A stretch of 64,000 bases of DNA from Owenia fusiformis (GCA_903813345.2 CAIIXF020000001.1:15087915-15151914), one strand, 5' to 3'; shown: positions 11,940 through 25,025, counted from the first letter of the stretch. Translations and numbers: made by a program. The notes: generated by a model not told the origin, from the letters alone.

Positions 11940-14298
11940 GCGTTCACGGTTACGTTGTGAAAAACATCGTTAGCTTAACCTCTCCATTATCCCTATTTTC
12001 AGACTGAACATGAATTTCTATAGCTGTACGTTTTGCCTTTTTCACATCTTGCCGAGCTTAGAACCGAACGTGAAAAGTCCTCTACATGTTTATTGGCATA
12101 TAGATATAGAACACAGATGTCTTTACATGATGTCATAGATTTATTGTTAATAATAATATAATAATAGTAAATTGTTCTAGAAAATTATTGTTATTTCCAG
12201 CCAGCTGGAGTTCTGTTGTGAAACATTCATTACTAACTAAATTATACAAGAACTAACTTCTAGCTGATAAACATATATGTTACAATAAGCATAATACATT
12301 TTAGAATTGGTATTGAACAGTTCTGATTTTACATCAAACACTGATACATTACAAAACGAAGAGAAGCCCTGTAGATGATCAACATTTTTATCATCACTTT
12401 CTTGTACTGTCTGAAAGATGATTTCAATGTGAAAAAATATTCTGTTATGTTTTGACAGTCTGGTATTTTTTATTCATTATGACAGCAACACCAGTCATAT
12501 TTGCATGATAAAAATCCCCTTTACAAGGCTTCTTTTAAAGATTGACTCATCATTTAAACATCATAATTTTGTAAATATACATGATATACACTTTTGATTA
12601 ACATCATTATATATAGATAATTCATTTGACTGGACGGATTCATCAACATACAAGTGTACATATACAAGGAAGACACAATAAATGTGTATAAATGAATATA
12701 AATTGACCACTTTATGACATGTATGAGTGCTGCAATGCAATTCAATGGACGGAATACGTTTTCGAACCATTACTAAATGGTTATTATGGAACATGTCGTT
12801 GCATCTTGCTTATTTTATTTTGAACCATGAACATTCATACTACAAGTGTAAAGGGGTTGGTGGTCCTATCAAATTTTGGTCCTACTCTCTATTGATTTAT
12901 ATGGTGACCTAATTACAATTATTTTCCTTATTATTTATACACAGTCAGGGCCAGTAAGGGCCATAAGGAAAGGGGACTATAATCCCCAGGGGACCATAAT
13001 TTCTTTTACACCGGTATCTTATCAGTTTGATTTTGAAAGCTTCATACCTCCTTGCTTGGTAATCCAAGATGTGACCATTAGAAATATTTAAATCAATAGA
13101 CAGAAATAAAGTCATAACTCAAAGTAAAGTATCATCAACTGTTATTAAACCACATGTGAGAAATGATCCCAAGACAGCAATTAACTCTCTAGTTGGTAAA
13201 TATTGTTAAATGGCAACTTAGTATAATGTGCTTAATTTGAGAATATTTTTACAACTGACGAATGCTTATATTTTAGAAAATAATAAATCTGTCAAAAATA
13301 AGTTTTTCCTCTCAATACTTTAATAACCATTTAGCTGCTAAATATTTTATTTTCAAAATCATCATCAGGCCCACCTAGTTATTTTAGGAGGAAAATTTCA
13401 GCAAAAAATGAAAACATGCCTAAGCAGCTAGAAGGTTAAAAATTCAGTTAACTCCAAAGTTTTCATTGTACATTTTCAGATGTTAATAATATTATTTGTC
13501 ATGAGTTGATCAATTAAACAGATCCATTCATTTAGTGCAAGTATTCCTTAGATCAGTTCAATGGATCCATTAACTTGATCTTCTATATGGTATAGATCAG
13601 TACAGTTGATCCTGAGTTGTGTAAATTTGCTTAAATTATATCCTCTGTATATTATGAATTAATGATGGTTTATGCTGCTTGTATTCCAATCAGATGCTGT
13701 TATTGTTCCATTCTCTATGGTTATTAAGATGGCAACATCCAGTTTTGATTGTGGTAGTTTGGTTGAAAAAATTAAGTACTTATATGTTCACACATCTGCT
13801 GTAAATGTGTCTCGGTTACAGCTGTAACTGCATTTATATATGCCATACACAACTGCAACATTTGACAGGTTCATAACACACTCCTGTTCTATAGCGCAAG
13901 TCAAGCACAGAGTTTTTCCAGATTCTGTTGACAATCCAAAAAGGAACCATGACTGTGAGAAACACTGGAATAAGAAAAAATGAATTGGTTGAAGTCACAT
14001 ACTAAATTGGTGCTAAGTAAGATCAATTACACTGTTCAGTATATACATAGTACATTGTATTTTTGGAGTAATAGTATAGAATTCCCATGGCTGCATCACG
14101 CAACCAAATGTTCTTGGAGGATTTCTTGCTCAATTTTGAGAAAATTCAGACTTTCAAGTAAAAATGTAAATAAAATTTAATTGGGAATATGAGTCTTGGA
14201 ATCACAACAAGGCCTTAAATTTTATAGAGGCCCATTTTTGTCAGATGTTTGGAGGAAGTACATGGTCTCATTTTTCTCTCTTGAAAATCAGTGATTAT
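11940..14298. other. Intergenic/downstream DNA without recognised genes
   Basis: AT-rich sequence between LINE debris and the last exon of the FRAG1-like gene. A run of 'gatcaattaa/ttgatc' words occurs near 13500-13620. I see no supported exon, RNA gene or terminal inverted repeats. Confidence 0.35.
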
Positions 14299-17200
14299 TT
14301 ATTTCATATTACAGGGTTGAGGCGCAGCAACTATTCTCCTGTTAGCTTCCATCCTTACTGCAATTTGGTAAGTGTAACCCGAATATGACCTACATGTAAC
14401 TAGCTGTACACATACCTATTCCAATGACTGAGAAGATACTGAGGGCAAGAGAAAAGAAGTACAGTGTCCCTGTAGTCACGCTCTGAAATGAAAAATCAAG
14501 AAAAATCATCACAGGATTCATGAATATTTACACCATTATATTCATACAGCTTGATAATGCATCTGTGAGATAGCTTCATAACCATGAAACTGCATTGCAT
14601 TCATGAGATATGCACATATTCATATGATACTGCATCGATTGAGCATGATACTGGATTCTCATGATATTTACACCATTGTATTCATACATGCAGAGATAAT
14701 AATAATGCATTTCATGATACTGATCTCATTTGTGGAGGTGCATATTCTCTGGATATTTACACTTGTATTCATAGAGCATGATATTGAAATCATCAGATAT
14801 GATACAGGATGATACATGCACTGCTTTCTCTGTATATTTACTTGTACACGTCCATTGTATCCAGCATGATACTGCATTTATGCGGCATATGATGTTGAAT
14901 TCAAGACATATGATAGGCCTATACTGCATTCATGGGGCATATAATTATAATGAATTCAAGACATATGATAATGCATTCATGGGCATATAATGATAATGAA
15001 TTCAAGACATATGATACTGCATTCATGGGGCATATGATAATGAATTCAAGACATATGATACTGCATTAATGGGGCATATGATAATGAATTCAAGATATAT
15101 AATACTGCATTCATAGAGCATATGATGTTGAATTCAAGACATGTGATACTGCATTCATGGGGCATATGATAATGAATTCAAGATATATGATACTGCATTC
15201 ATGGGGCATATGATGTTGAATTCAAGACATGTGATACTGCATTCATGGGGCATATGATAATGAATTCAAGATATATGATACTGCATTCATGGGGCATATG
15301 ATGTTGAATTCAAGACATGTGATACTGCATTCATGGGGCATATGATGTTGAATTCAAGACATATGATTCTGCATTCATGGGGCATATAATGATAATGAAT
15401 TCAAGACATATGATACTGCATTCATTGGGCATATAATGATAGTGAATTCAAGACATATGATTCTGCATCCATGGGGCATATAATGAAGTTGTATTCAAGA
15501 CATATGATACTGCATTCATGGGGCATATGATGTTGAATTCAATACATATGATACTGCATTCATGGGGCATATAATGATAATGAATTCAAGACATGATACT
15601 GCATTCATGGGGCATATGATGTTGAATTCAAGACATATGATACTGCATTCAAAGGGCATCTAATGATAATGAATTCAAGACATATGATACTGCATTCATG
15701 GGGCATATGATGTAGAATTCAAGACATATCATACTGCATTAATGGGGCATAAGATGTTGAATTCAAGACATATCATACTTCATTCATGGGGCATATAATG
15801 ATAATGAATTCAAGACATATGATACTGCATTCATGGGGCATATGATGTTGAATTCAAGACATATGATACTGCATTCATGGGGCATATGATAATGAACTCA
15901 AGATATATGATAATTGTACTGCATTCATAGGGCATATGATAAGTAATTCAAGATATATGATACGTGTACTGCATTCATGGGGCAATTACTTCATTCAATG
16001 GATATTTACACCATGTATTCTATTCATATGCACATTAGCCTACACGTGACATTTGGCAGTAATGTATGAACAATGAACATTGAATAACTGGATGTAGAAG
16101 TCTACTTACACATTCGCCTGCCAGTGAAACAAATATTGTCAGTAGCAACCCGGAAAGATATGTGATGCCTCCAAATATGTGAAATGCCAGTTTCACTTCC
16201 CATGGTATAGGGTCCATAATGGAAAATAGCACAGAAAAACCTAAAAAACACAATGCTATATGTTTTCTTTTTTGATAATTGCTGGCAACATGTACTGTAC
16301 ATGTACAAATTCACATAAGTATTTGGTATAAGTCAAGTAAAATAGTAAAATGGTTTCACCAATACAACAGTTTTGCATAAAGGTACTGTAAGTTATAAGT
16401 AAGATAGTTAAGGTACAGCTGGAAAGTAACATTTTGGTAAAAAATTGCTATACCTGCACATGTTAGTTTCTGGTACAAAATTAAGTATGAAGGCATGTGT
16501 ATATTTTCAAATGTGTTTAAACAATGTTGTAATTCAACTCACCTGACATGCAAAATGTGTTTATACAATGTTGTAATTCAACTCACCTGACAAGCAACAT
16601 GTGTTTATACAATGTTGTGATTCAACTCACCTGACATGCACAATGTGTTTATACAATGTTGTGATTCAACTCACCTGACATGCACAATGTGTTTATACAA
16701 TGTTGTAATTTAACTCACCTGACATGCAAAATGTGTTTATACAATGTTGTAATTCAACTCACCTGACAAGCAAAATGTGTTTATACAATGTTGTGATTCA
16801 ACTCACCTGACATGCACAATGTGTTTATACAATGTTGTTATTCAACTCACCTGACATGCACAATGTGTTTATACAATGTTGTAATTCAACTCACCTGACA
16901 AGCAAAATGTGTTTATACAATGTTGTAATTCAACTCACCTGACATGCAAAATGTGTTTATACGATGTTGTAATTCAACTCACCTGACATGCAAAATGTGT
17001 TTAGGCCTATACAATGTTGTAATTCAACTCATCTGACATGCACAATGTGTTTATACAATGTTGTAATTTAACTCACCTGACATGCAAAATGTGTTTATAC
17101 AATGTTGTAATTCAACTCACCTGACATGCAAAATGTGTTTACACAATGTTGTAATTCAACTCACCTGACATGCAAAATGTGTTTATACAATGTTGTAATT

Positions 17201-19106
17201 CAACTCACCTGACATGCAAAATGTATACAATGTTGTAATTCAACTCACCTATCATGCAAAATGTGTACACAATTGAGACAATGAGGAATTCAAACAGGTG
17301 TTGTCCACAGAACCTTGCAGACTCTGGCGTTGCAAGTACAAATATTTGAGGAATCAGGAATGCAAGTGTTAAGAGGAGAATGAATATTCGCCTGAAAATA
17401 AATGAAACATAATTAATTCAACTCTTATCAGTTTGCTGTTGAGTGTATTCACATTTTGTCTTTCCCTTCTGTCTACTGCTGAGTACATGTCATGGGTCTG
17501 AGAACATGTATAAAAATGGAGTCTGAGTCCCCTTCTACTTTGGACTACAAGACTCACTTAATTATACATGTTCTTGAGCCTATGTTACATGTATTCATGT
17601 GCACATGTATGTGCTAATGTGAAACATTTGTTACGGAAGAAGGTAGGTCACAACTCACAAGTTCAAATTAAATGGAATAATCCAGATTGCTGACAATTAA
17701 TTAACTGTACAGTAGAACCTGTATATCTGAACACCTGGCTAATCCGAACACCTTCCAATTTGAACACTTTTTTTTCGGTCCCATTTTTTCCTCCCATTGA
17801 CTCCCATGTTAAATAAACCTCGAAATCTGAACTCCTCCTAATCTGAACATTGAACAACCAGATATGAAAAAGTGACCTGTCTAATCTGAACATTTTTATC
17901 AGAAATCAAATGTCTGGACATTTCAATAATAGCCACATATTGAGTCAATGTTATTATTGTTATTTATCTATACATATACATGTACAATGTAATCAAAGAA
18001 CCAATACTGTCCTAATTAACTTATTTAGGCTCAGTGACCATCCCTTATTTGTGGAAAACAACAGGATGATTTGAAAAGGTGTGAATACAGGAGTTAATTG
18101 GTTTATCCTATTAGAAAAGAACTGAATGTTTTATGTTTGGATTAAGAGAAAGGTGTGAATCAAGAAGATAATTGATTTATCATTATTGGAAATTACCTGG
18201 ATGTTTTTGATTTGGATTAGATAAAGGTGAGAATCTGGGAGATAATTGGTTTATCCTTATTGTAAATTAACTGGATGTTTTTGATTTGGATTATGAACAG
18301 GTCTCAGATGTTTTATATCCCATGGGTCTGTTATCTGGTTATGATAGCTAAGATTCAATCAGTAAATGTTTTATAATCACAAAGACAACACAGACACAAC
18401 TGCAGACAAGATTTCACGAGAAAGAGAAAAAATTCAACTTCATAATATCCTATCACTAAAATGCCTCCTAAAAAGGGAGGATTATACATTATCTCGAATG
18501 AATTCACACTCATGAAAAATTATTTTTACTTGAAGAGGATATCTACTCAAATATTGCTAATGCTAAAAGTGCCAAAAAACAACATGAAGGACTTTTTCAA
18601 GCAAAAGTAAAGCAGTACGTGCTATATAACCATAATATGGGATAAGTCATTTGAGAAGCAGTAAGATTTCGTACGAGACTATCATATACAAAATTTTTGC
18701 CAAAATATAAGTTATTTTTACTAAAATAATGAAATTGTTCAAAATGTAAATAAAAATAGCATAAACTCATCAACAACATGTATTGTTTTCTGACTTAGTA
18801 TAAGTGTTCAATATAGTGGACTGAACAATGAAAATCCCCCCCCCCCATCAACAATATCCTCGAAATTTGAACACCTGCCAATTTGAACGCTTTTGGCTGG
18901 TCCCATGGGTGTTTGGATTAGACAGGTTTTACTGTAATGTGTACAGATTATTGACATAGACAAGAAATCTAGTTCATACATGCATAAACCTGTAAACAAA
19001 GAGGTATTCAAATACTTACACTTTAGATCTGTTTGTCCTAGGGAACCATCTAATTAAGTGGAAGACCCCATGGGCCCATAAATATTGCCACACCATTGCT
19101 TGTAGT
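14299..19106 (-). CDS. FRAG1/PGAP2/DRAM-family-like multipass membrane protein (N terminus not found)
   Basis: Five minus-strand exons join in frame with GT-AG introns: 19020-19106, 17249-17391, 16110-16240, 14416-14482 and 14299-14357 (stop at 14299-14301). They encode about 162 residues. The order is YLWAHGVFHLIRWFPR, a helix (LTLAFLIPQIFVL), a second helix (FLIVSIVYTFCMIGFSVLF), then KLAFHIFGGITYLSGLLLTI, and a last helix after a conserved-looking Cys-x4-Gly (FFSLALSIFSVIGI). The short polar tail ends APQPCNMK. The spacing resembles the FRAG1/DRAM/Sfk1 superfamily (PGAP2: Y-x-W...LH, then E/L-rich helix, then K-LF...C-x-x-G-x-YT). PGAP2 acts on GPI-anchor lipids in the Golgi; that function is not shown here. 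The first exon(s) with the start codon should lie beyond 19106 but were not found. The 17249 donor is copied many times in the next intron. Confidence 0.6.
14590..15990. repeat. ~45-bp minisatellite, about 24 regular units
   Basis: The unit is roughly 'gatactgcattcatggggcatatgatgttgaattcaagacat', with a variant carrying 'ataatgataatgaattc'. Regular units run from about 14890 to 15990, with decayed flanking units back to 14590. It lies in the intron between the 16110-16240 and 14416-14482 exons of the FRAG1-like gene. No open frame is conserved. Confidence 0.9.
16511..17262 (-). repeat. 44-bp minisatellite reiterating an exon end and 5' splice site
   Basis: Seventeen units are present at 44-bp spacing. 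On the minus strand each carries TTTTGCATGTCAGGTGAGTT or a close variant. The last unit at the high-coordinate end is the real end of the 17249-17391 exon (TTTTGCATGATAG then GTGAGTTG). Sixteen copies therefore lie in the following intron, and fifteen of them keep GTGAGT; the copy near 17024 has AT for GT. Confidence 0.95.
17710..18934. mobile_element. pogo/Tigger-like TA-flanked element, 1,225 bp
   Basis: The ends read TA then CAGTAGAACCTGTATATCTG, and at the right, inverted, CAGTAAAACCTGTCTAATCC then TA. CAGTARAACCTGT termini with TA duplication are typical of pogo-class Tc1/mariner elements. Inner segments of 'tctgaacacc ... aatctgaacatt' type are repeated. No transposase frame survives. 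It lies in the intron before the 17249-17391 exon. A related 776-bp copy is at 62433-63208. Confidence 0.75.
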
Positions 19107-21070
19107 CTGTGAGTATCTATAGCTGACTTTCTCTCATTATATTAGGGTTGCATATACCTATAATGTGAAAGATTGTATGTAAGTGTCTTATGTTAGATTG
19201 TTTGCCTAAGCTAGTTTAATCACAGGCCCCAGAAACAACAAATCGAGTCAAGTTCTCTTCTCTTTTCATACAGAACTCGACTCGATTTTTTATACATATT
19301 CCCGGAACTATATGCCAAGATTAACACTGACCATAGTTTTAGATCAATTTTACCTCTTTCAACAGGCTGGGGTGGTCTGATTTAACAGCCTTTAATTGCC
19401 CTAAATTACTTGTTTTGGAGCTGTCAAGTGTCCCGTGAATGGTGGGATTATCCCGCGAATTTAATCAAAATTGTGTCCCGCAATGTCTTGAGAAGTCCCG
19501 CAAATGTCGGCTTTGACCTCCGCGGATTTCCAAAATTGTAGCAATCCCCTACTCCCTAGGCTAAATAATTGTGATCTTGTGATATACATGTAAGAAGCTA
19601 AGTTTTTGCACTTTTGAGGAGTAAAGTATACCTAATTTGAAAAGTGCTGCCAAACTCCCATCAGATCATTGAAGACATGCTTTTGGAAAGAGCATATAGT
19701 CCATTTAAAAAACTGTGATTTTGATCCAAATAACACCATAGTTGGCTTCTTAAGTACCTAGTATGCCGTTATTTGGTATCAAAATAAAGAGGAAGAGTTG
19801 AAACTATCATTTTAATTACGAAAATAGGGATGTAGGTCACAAATAGTTTAAACGTTGGCCTTTTTACTACAGGTGTGGCCTTCATCTCAGAACTGAGCAA
19901 ATGTTAGCAAACGCGAGTTGCAATAAATGGACACTGGTATCTCGAAAAGAATGCTTACGTATGAAATATGGGAAGTTACCTACCCTTCTAGTTGAAAGCC
20001 CATGATTATCACGGACATCTAATACGTTCTTCGAATTGCCCTGGAACTATATTTGTATTTGAAGTCCCAGAATTTCGCCAGAAACATTCTCTCTGACTGT
20101 GATGATTATACGTATTTGATAAATCATTATGTCAGTGAAAGTTTAATTTGAGTACTTTTACATTAAGTCCCAATCACACAAATCCCTTGAATGTCCGCGA
20201 CATCCCGCAAATTCGCAAGTGGTGAATGGAGATGGAATATATGTAAAGTCAGCAGCTGATTTCAGTATTTCAGTTTCATCCTCTAGCGGCTCATAGCGAA
20301 TGAGCAAAGGCTGTTGTATCAAACCAGTCGCACAGCCTTTGAAAGAGGAAAGTTCAATTGACTGTTGAACATGAAATAAAATGAACTTTTAGACCTGTGA
20401 TTCTGAAAGATCAGTAAGAACTAAAGCTATATATTTTATGTTTTCTTGATAATTCATTAATACACCATTTAACTTTAATCATTAATATCACCTAAAATTA
20501 CCTCGCTTTGATACAGATGCGATGAGATTGTAGCATTTTAATTTTGAAACTTCACTAATTGAAAACGGAAGTAAACAAATCAACCCCATCTGGTGAGCAA
20601 TTTTTCATCACGTTTTTCCGTAGCGCCACCTTTTAATGGGAGCCTCCAGATAAAAACATGTGAGTTTACTTAGTTTATTTTATCGGCTTTTTCCACCGTT
20701 TTTATTGTCTGTTACCATGATAAAAAGTTCGACATAAATATGATAGAGTTACTTTCGCATTTGTAACTCATTCAAGGTGATTGCTACATGGATAGTTACA
20801 GAGAACTTTTCAACTTTATATTTTCAATATTTTCCGATTCAATCAAACTAGACTAGGCTAATTCACAGTTCAATCATGGGCTTTCAATTAGAAAGCCCAT
20901 GATTCAATCAATCATGAATCAATCCACAGGCCCAGGAAGATTTAAATAATGTAAAATATATAGTGAGTGGGAGGTGGATGAACTCTTGTTCCCTGTCTGT
21001 GAATCAATCAATGCGTTACTTCCTGTGAAAGCTATTTGGATATAATAGCTTTCCCACGGAGCATTTGGAC
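19107..21070. other. Repeat-rich interval upstream of the FRAG1-like exons
   Basis: This should hold or precede the missing first exon(s) of the FRAG1-like gene, but none could be supported. It contains a hairpin at 19235-19290, a dispersed repeat copy at 19945-20080 and repeated 'tcccgcgaattt/tcccgcaaat' words near 19440-19500 and 20190-20215. These words also occur near 25320-25370. A perfect 14-bp-arm hairpin lies at 20872-20904. Confidence 0.4.
19945..20080. repeat. Dispersed repeat, copy 2
   Basis: Colinear with 980-1115. Shared words include 'atatgggaagtt', 'gttgaaagcccatga' and 'tttcgcc/gcaaaattt' at the end. No coding frame. Confidence 0.5.
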
Positions 21071-21084
21071 AGCTGAATGATTGT

Positions 21085-21557
21085 GACCTTTGAAATCGAA
21101 TTAAGTCTATCCGCAGCTTACTTTTGGTCTCTAACTCAGTCTTACATCAGTATCATCAATCCGTGTAAGCGCTGAAATACTTCTTTTTCGATGAAGACTT
21201 TTAAATTGTTCATCGAGTGAATGTTTTTTAGACCTATTTCCAATATGGCGGTTTGCTAGGAGCGAAATACGCAACGAACGAAATGAATTTTGAGAATTAG
21301 TTAGGTTCGGACAACCTCCGGAGATTTACGAAAATGTCTGAGCAGAAAACGCCATATTGGAATTTGGCAGTAAAAACATTCACTCGACTAACAGTTACAA
21401 GTCTTGATCGAAAAGGAAGTACTTCAGCGCTCCAATACTTACACAGATTGATGATACTGATGTAAGACACAGTTAGAGACCAAAAGTAAGTCGCGGATCG
21501 ACTTTAGAGACCAAAAGTAAGTCGCGGATCGACTTAATTCGATCTCAAAGGTCACTA
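21085..21557. repeat. Long inverted repeat (foldback element)
   Basis: The left arm 21085-21256 runs from 'tgacctttgaaatcgaatt' to 'ccaatatggcg'. The right arm 21350-21557 is its inverted copy, from 'cgccatattgg' to 'cgatctcaaaggtca'. About 90 bp separate the arms. The right arm contains a ~30-bp tandem duplication ('agagaccaaaagtaagtcg' twice). It resembles a foldback MITE. Target duplications were not identified. Confidence 0.7.
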
Positions 21558-22527
21558 TTAATCAGCTGTTCACTTCCCCGTTTGAGAGCCATAAGTTTCA
21601 AGATCTAACATGGCTCTCGAAGTGAGTAATCAATGCGGTGATGTGCTCAAATTTCCACAGGAAGTTGTAAGTCCTTTTTGGGCCTAACAGAGCTTTTTGC
21701 CCTTCCGCACTCTCAAAACAGTTCTCAAGGATTCCCCCCAAACTCGCGCTGAAAAAAAAGTGAAATCGAAAGTAGATTTTCTACAAGATCACTATTCAAA
21801 ATTTGACCAACACAATTTGGAGGAAAAATACTCTCGAACTCAAATAAACAAAAAAATAACGACCTGTCTGATCCTTCATGACGTTTTTAGTCTTGCAAAA
21901 AATCTAGGCATCATAATGCAGAATATGTGCTGCAAATAATAAATATTTTCCAGACTGTAACTCTTCAATGACACGAGGTAGTTACAAGTACTTTTAAATC
22001 TGAGAAACCTTATACTAAAAGCATTATATATTTCTACACACACTCAACTGATTTGGTATACAAACCTTGGAAATGACAAATGTTTTATTTGTTTATTTTT
22101 CCATCTTCTTTAAATTCCAATATGGCGGATGGACAAGAAGGACACCCCAACACAGGCCCGTAAGACACTTTTCTCCAAGGGGGGTGCGGTTTTTAGCTTA
22201 CTAAAGAGAATATAGAATTATCAGTTTTTTTGCCGCGTAAATCAAATCGCGTAAGACAGGGGGGAGGGGGTCAGTTACTCCCTATATTCGTTTGGAATTA
22301 ACAAATGCAACTTCCAAACGTTCCAATTGTTTTGTGGGGGGTGTGATAGTATGTATCCAACAGTTCTGACTATAAGTCAGTCTGTTATGATGTACTACTT
22401 TCCTGTGGAAATTGCAGTGAAATTTTGGCACAAAATTATCAATTGGAGGAATCATTTCTTCAATAAAATAAACGTTACAAAATTTCAATTAAATAGTAAG
22501 GTACAATTAAATGCAATAAAAAGTGAC

Positions 22528-23337
22528 ACTGTGTTCTCCCTGACTGAAAAATGCGTGGCGCTCGCGCCACGCATATTGTGGCTGCGCCACGCTGATTTAT
22601 TGCGCGCCACACATTTATTAACAGCGCCACGCATTAGACTTTGACAGAAAAATTTCCCAAAGTGAAAATAGAAATTGAAAAAAATCAAAGTTTTAATCAC
22701 ATCAAAATATCAGCCCGTTTTGCTTGAAAACGATACAAAATGCTCTATGTAGATAAAGAAATGTCTGTACTTACCTTTCTTGCACTAAAGAATCTTCAAT
22801 TTACCTTCTATTTTGATAAAAAACAGTTTGATTTGCACAGAAATGAAACATGTTTTTTCTAGGTCAGGACTCACAGCCTCCGATTTTGAAGACTACACTG
22901 AACGAAAATGAACATGTGTGCACATTTTCCCGGGAATTTCGGACTCAATAATTATAGTTGAATTATATTGAAGAAATATATGGCCACATACTGAAAATTA
23001 TTTTGTATATTGAACTTTATATTATATTATGGAAATAAATATTAAATTGAACATTGAATTAAAACAAACCTCTGAGCATTTATATTGCAACATGGCCTAT
23101 TGTCATTAAAGTAGATGATTATACAGTGCTAAATTTCATTTGTTTTGATGTTATGTAATATTTATAACAATTGGCTGTTGATGCAAATGATTGTGATTAA
23201 GAAATGCAGCGAAGCGGCGCCGATTTTTTTAAGCACGTTTTTGTAAACTTATCACCACCCTAATAATTTTGCCACCACCCATCAATTTTTATTCAAACTT
23301 TTTCACCACTCACTTTTGAAAAATTAGGGAGAACACT
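22528..23337. mobile_element. Probable hAT-like non-autonomous element with GCGCCACGC repeats
   Basis: Terminal inverted repeats TGTGTTCTCCCTGA (22530) and, inverted, AGTGTTCTCCCTAA (23324-23337). 'CAGTGTTCTCCCT' ends are common in hAT elements. Just inside the left end (22550-22640) the word gcgccacgc occurs repeatedly on both strands. An 8-bp target duplication could not be confirmed. No transposase. Confidence 0.4.
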
Positions 23338-23499
23338 GGTACTGTAAAGTGGAAATAAAGCTAGTTGAAGTTACAAATTTGCAAATTAATTTTACCCAAT
23401 CGGCAATTTTGAATAGCACTTCCTATGTAAACAAATATTTAGGTTTACCAAACTGTAACATAGGTGCCTTATAGTCTGAATATAATTCAGACTAAATAG

Positions 23500-25025
23500 G
23501 ATATAGTCTAGGGGGTGTGAGGAGTGGTCCACTCCCCCTAGAAAATTTTACAGTTTTGAGATGCTATTTGGTGCTTTCTGGGCACTTTCAAAGTGTAAGT
23601 TTCTAAGTAGTATGCCACCACCACAAGAATAAGAGTTGAGTGAATAAAAAACCGAGCATTCAGGGGGGTCTTGGGTTTCTCCCCAGGAAAATTTTGAAAT
23701 TTGCTTGTATTTGGAGCGAATTCGCAACCATCTGGTACGCCTGTGCGTTATGAGTCAATAAGAAAAATGTGAATTTTTTTTCAAATTCTTTTGGGGGTGT
23801 CAAAGAGGGTGAAGTGGGGTGGGGTGGGGTGCCAGTAGGGGAGCAAGGGGTTGTCCCCCAGAAACATTGACCATATCAAGGTGCTATTTGATGATGTCTG
23901 GGCACTTAAAAAATGTCTGAGACAATACATGAAATTCAGAATATTTATTTTGTTTTGTGGGGGATGTGAGGGGTGGCTAATTCTCCTAGAAAATTTTACA
24001 ATTTAAAGATGATATTTGGTGCTTCTGGGCACTTTTAAAGGTATTAGTCAATAAAAACATTGAAAAACAATCACAATTTTTTTCAAATTTTGGTGGTGTA
24101 AAAGGGGGGGGGGGGGTGCCAGAGGGGGAGGTGGGGCTGGGGTGCCAGAGGGGGAGCAAGTGTTTGTCCCCCATATCAAAATTTACAATATCAAGGTGCT
24201 ATTCGATGAAGTTTGGGCACTTTAAAAGTGTTTGTGCCTAAAAGCGCAGATTTCCCAAGAAAATTTTACAATATTAAGATGCTATTTGATGCTTTCTGGG
24301 CACTTTCAAAATGTATGAGTCAATAAAAAAATTTGAAAAATCTCAATTTTTTTTGGGGGGGGGCAGAGGGGGAGGTGGAGTGGGGATGCCAGAGGGCGAG
24401 TAAGTGTTAGTCTTCCAGAATCATTAACTTTATCAAGGAGCTATTTGATAATGTCTGGTCAATTTAAAAGTGTCTGAGACAATACATAAAACAAATTCAG
24501 AACTTTTCCATTGTTCTGTTTAGGGTGTGAGGGGTGGCCCACTCCCCCTAGAAAATTTTACAATTTTGCGACGCTATTTGGTGCTTTCTGGGCATTTTCA
24601 AATTGTATGAGTCAATTAAAGAATTTGAGAAAATCACAATTTTTTTGGGGGGGGGTCGAGGGGGGGGGGGGGGCGCCAGAGTGGGGGGGGGGGGGTTATG
24701 CAAGTGCAAGATGCAAGAGGGGGAGCAAGTCCCCCAGAAACACTAACTATATCAAGGAGCTATTTGATGATGTCTGGGCACTTTAAAAGTGTCTGAGACA
24801 AAACACTAAAATAAATTGAGAACTTTTCCATTGTTTTGTGGGGGGTGTGAGGGGTGGCCAATACCCCTAGAAAATTTTACAATTTTAAGATGCTATTTGG
24901 TGCTTTCTGGGTACTTTCAAAGTGTATGAGTCAATGAAAAAAATTTTAAAAAAAAATTTCAATTTTTTTTTCAAATTTATTTTGGGGGGGTAACAAAGGG
25001 GGGTGCGCCCATCGCACCCCCCCAT
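23500..25025. repeat. G-rich tandem array, about five 330-450-bp units
   Basis: Units share 'gggtgtgaggggtggccmact', 'ctagaaaattttacaattt', 'gatgctatttggtgctttct', 'gggcactttcaaagtgtatg' and long poly-G runs with 'gccagagggggag'. A second half-unit ('tatcaaggtgctatttgatg ... aagtgtctgagacaatac') alternates with the first. Starts fall near 23505, 23950, 24245, 24515 and 24835. No coding. Confidence 0.8.

Noticed and set aside
14315-14370. A plus-strand exon-like segment (ttacag ... gtaagt) coding LRRSNYSPVSFHPYCN
   Set aside because: The same bases are the last minus-strand exon of the FRAG1-like gene, which joins in frame and ends with a stop. The plus-strand signals have no partner exons.
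21609-21690. A possible first exon ATGGCTCTCGAAGTGAGT for NOP53 or another gene
   Set aside because: No downstream exon joins in a compatible frame with recognisable NOP53 N-terminal sequence.
24511-24786. Plus-strand 91-codon frame with GGGG-rich protein
   Set aside because: Lies wholly in the G-rich tandem array and is not conserved between units.
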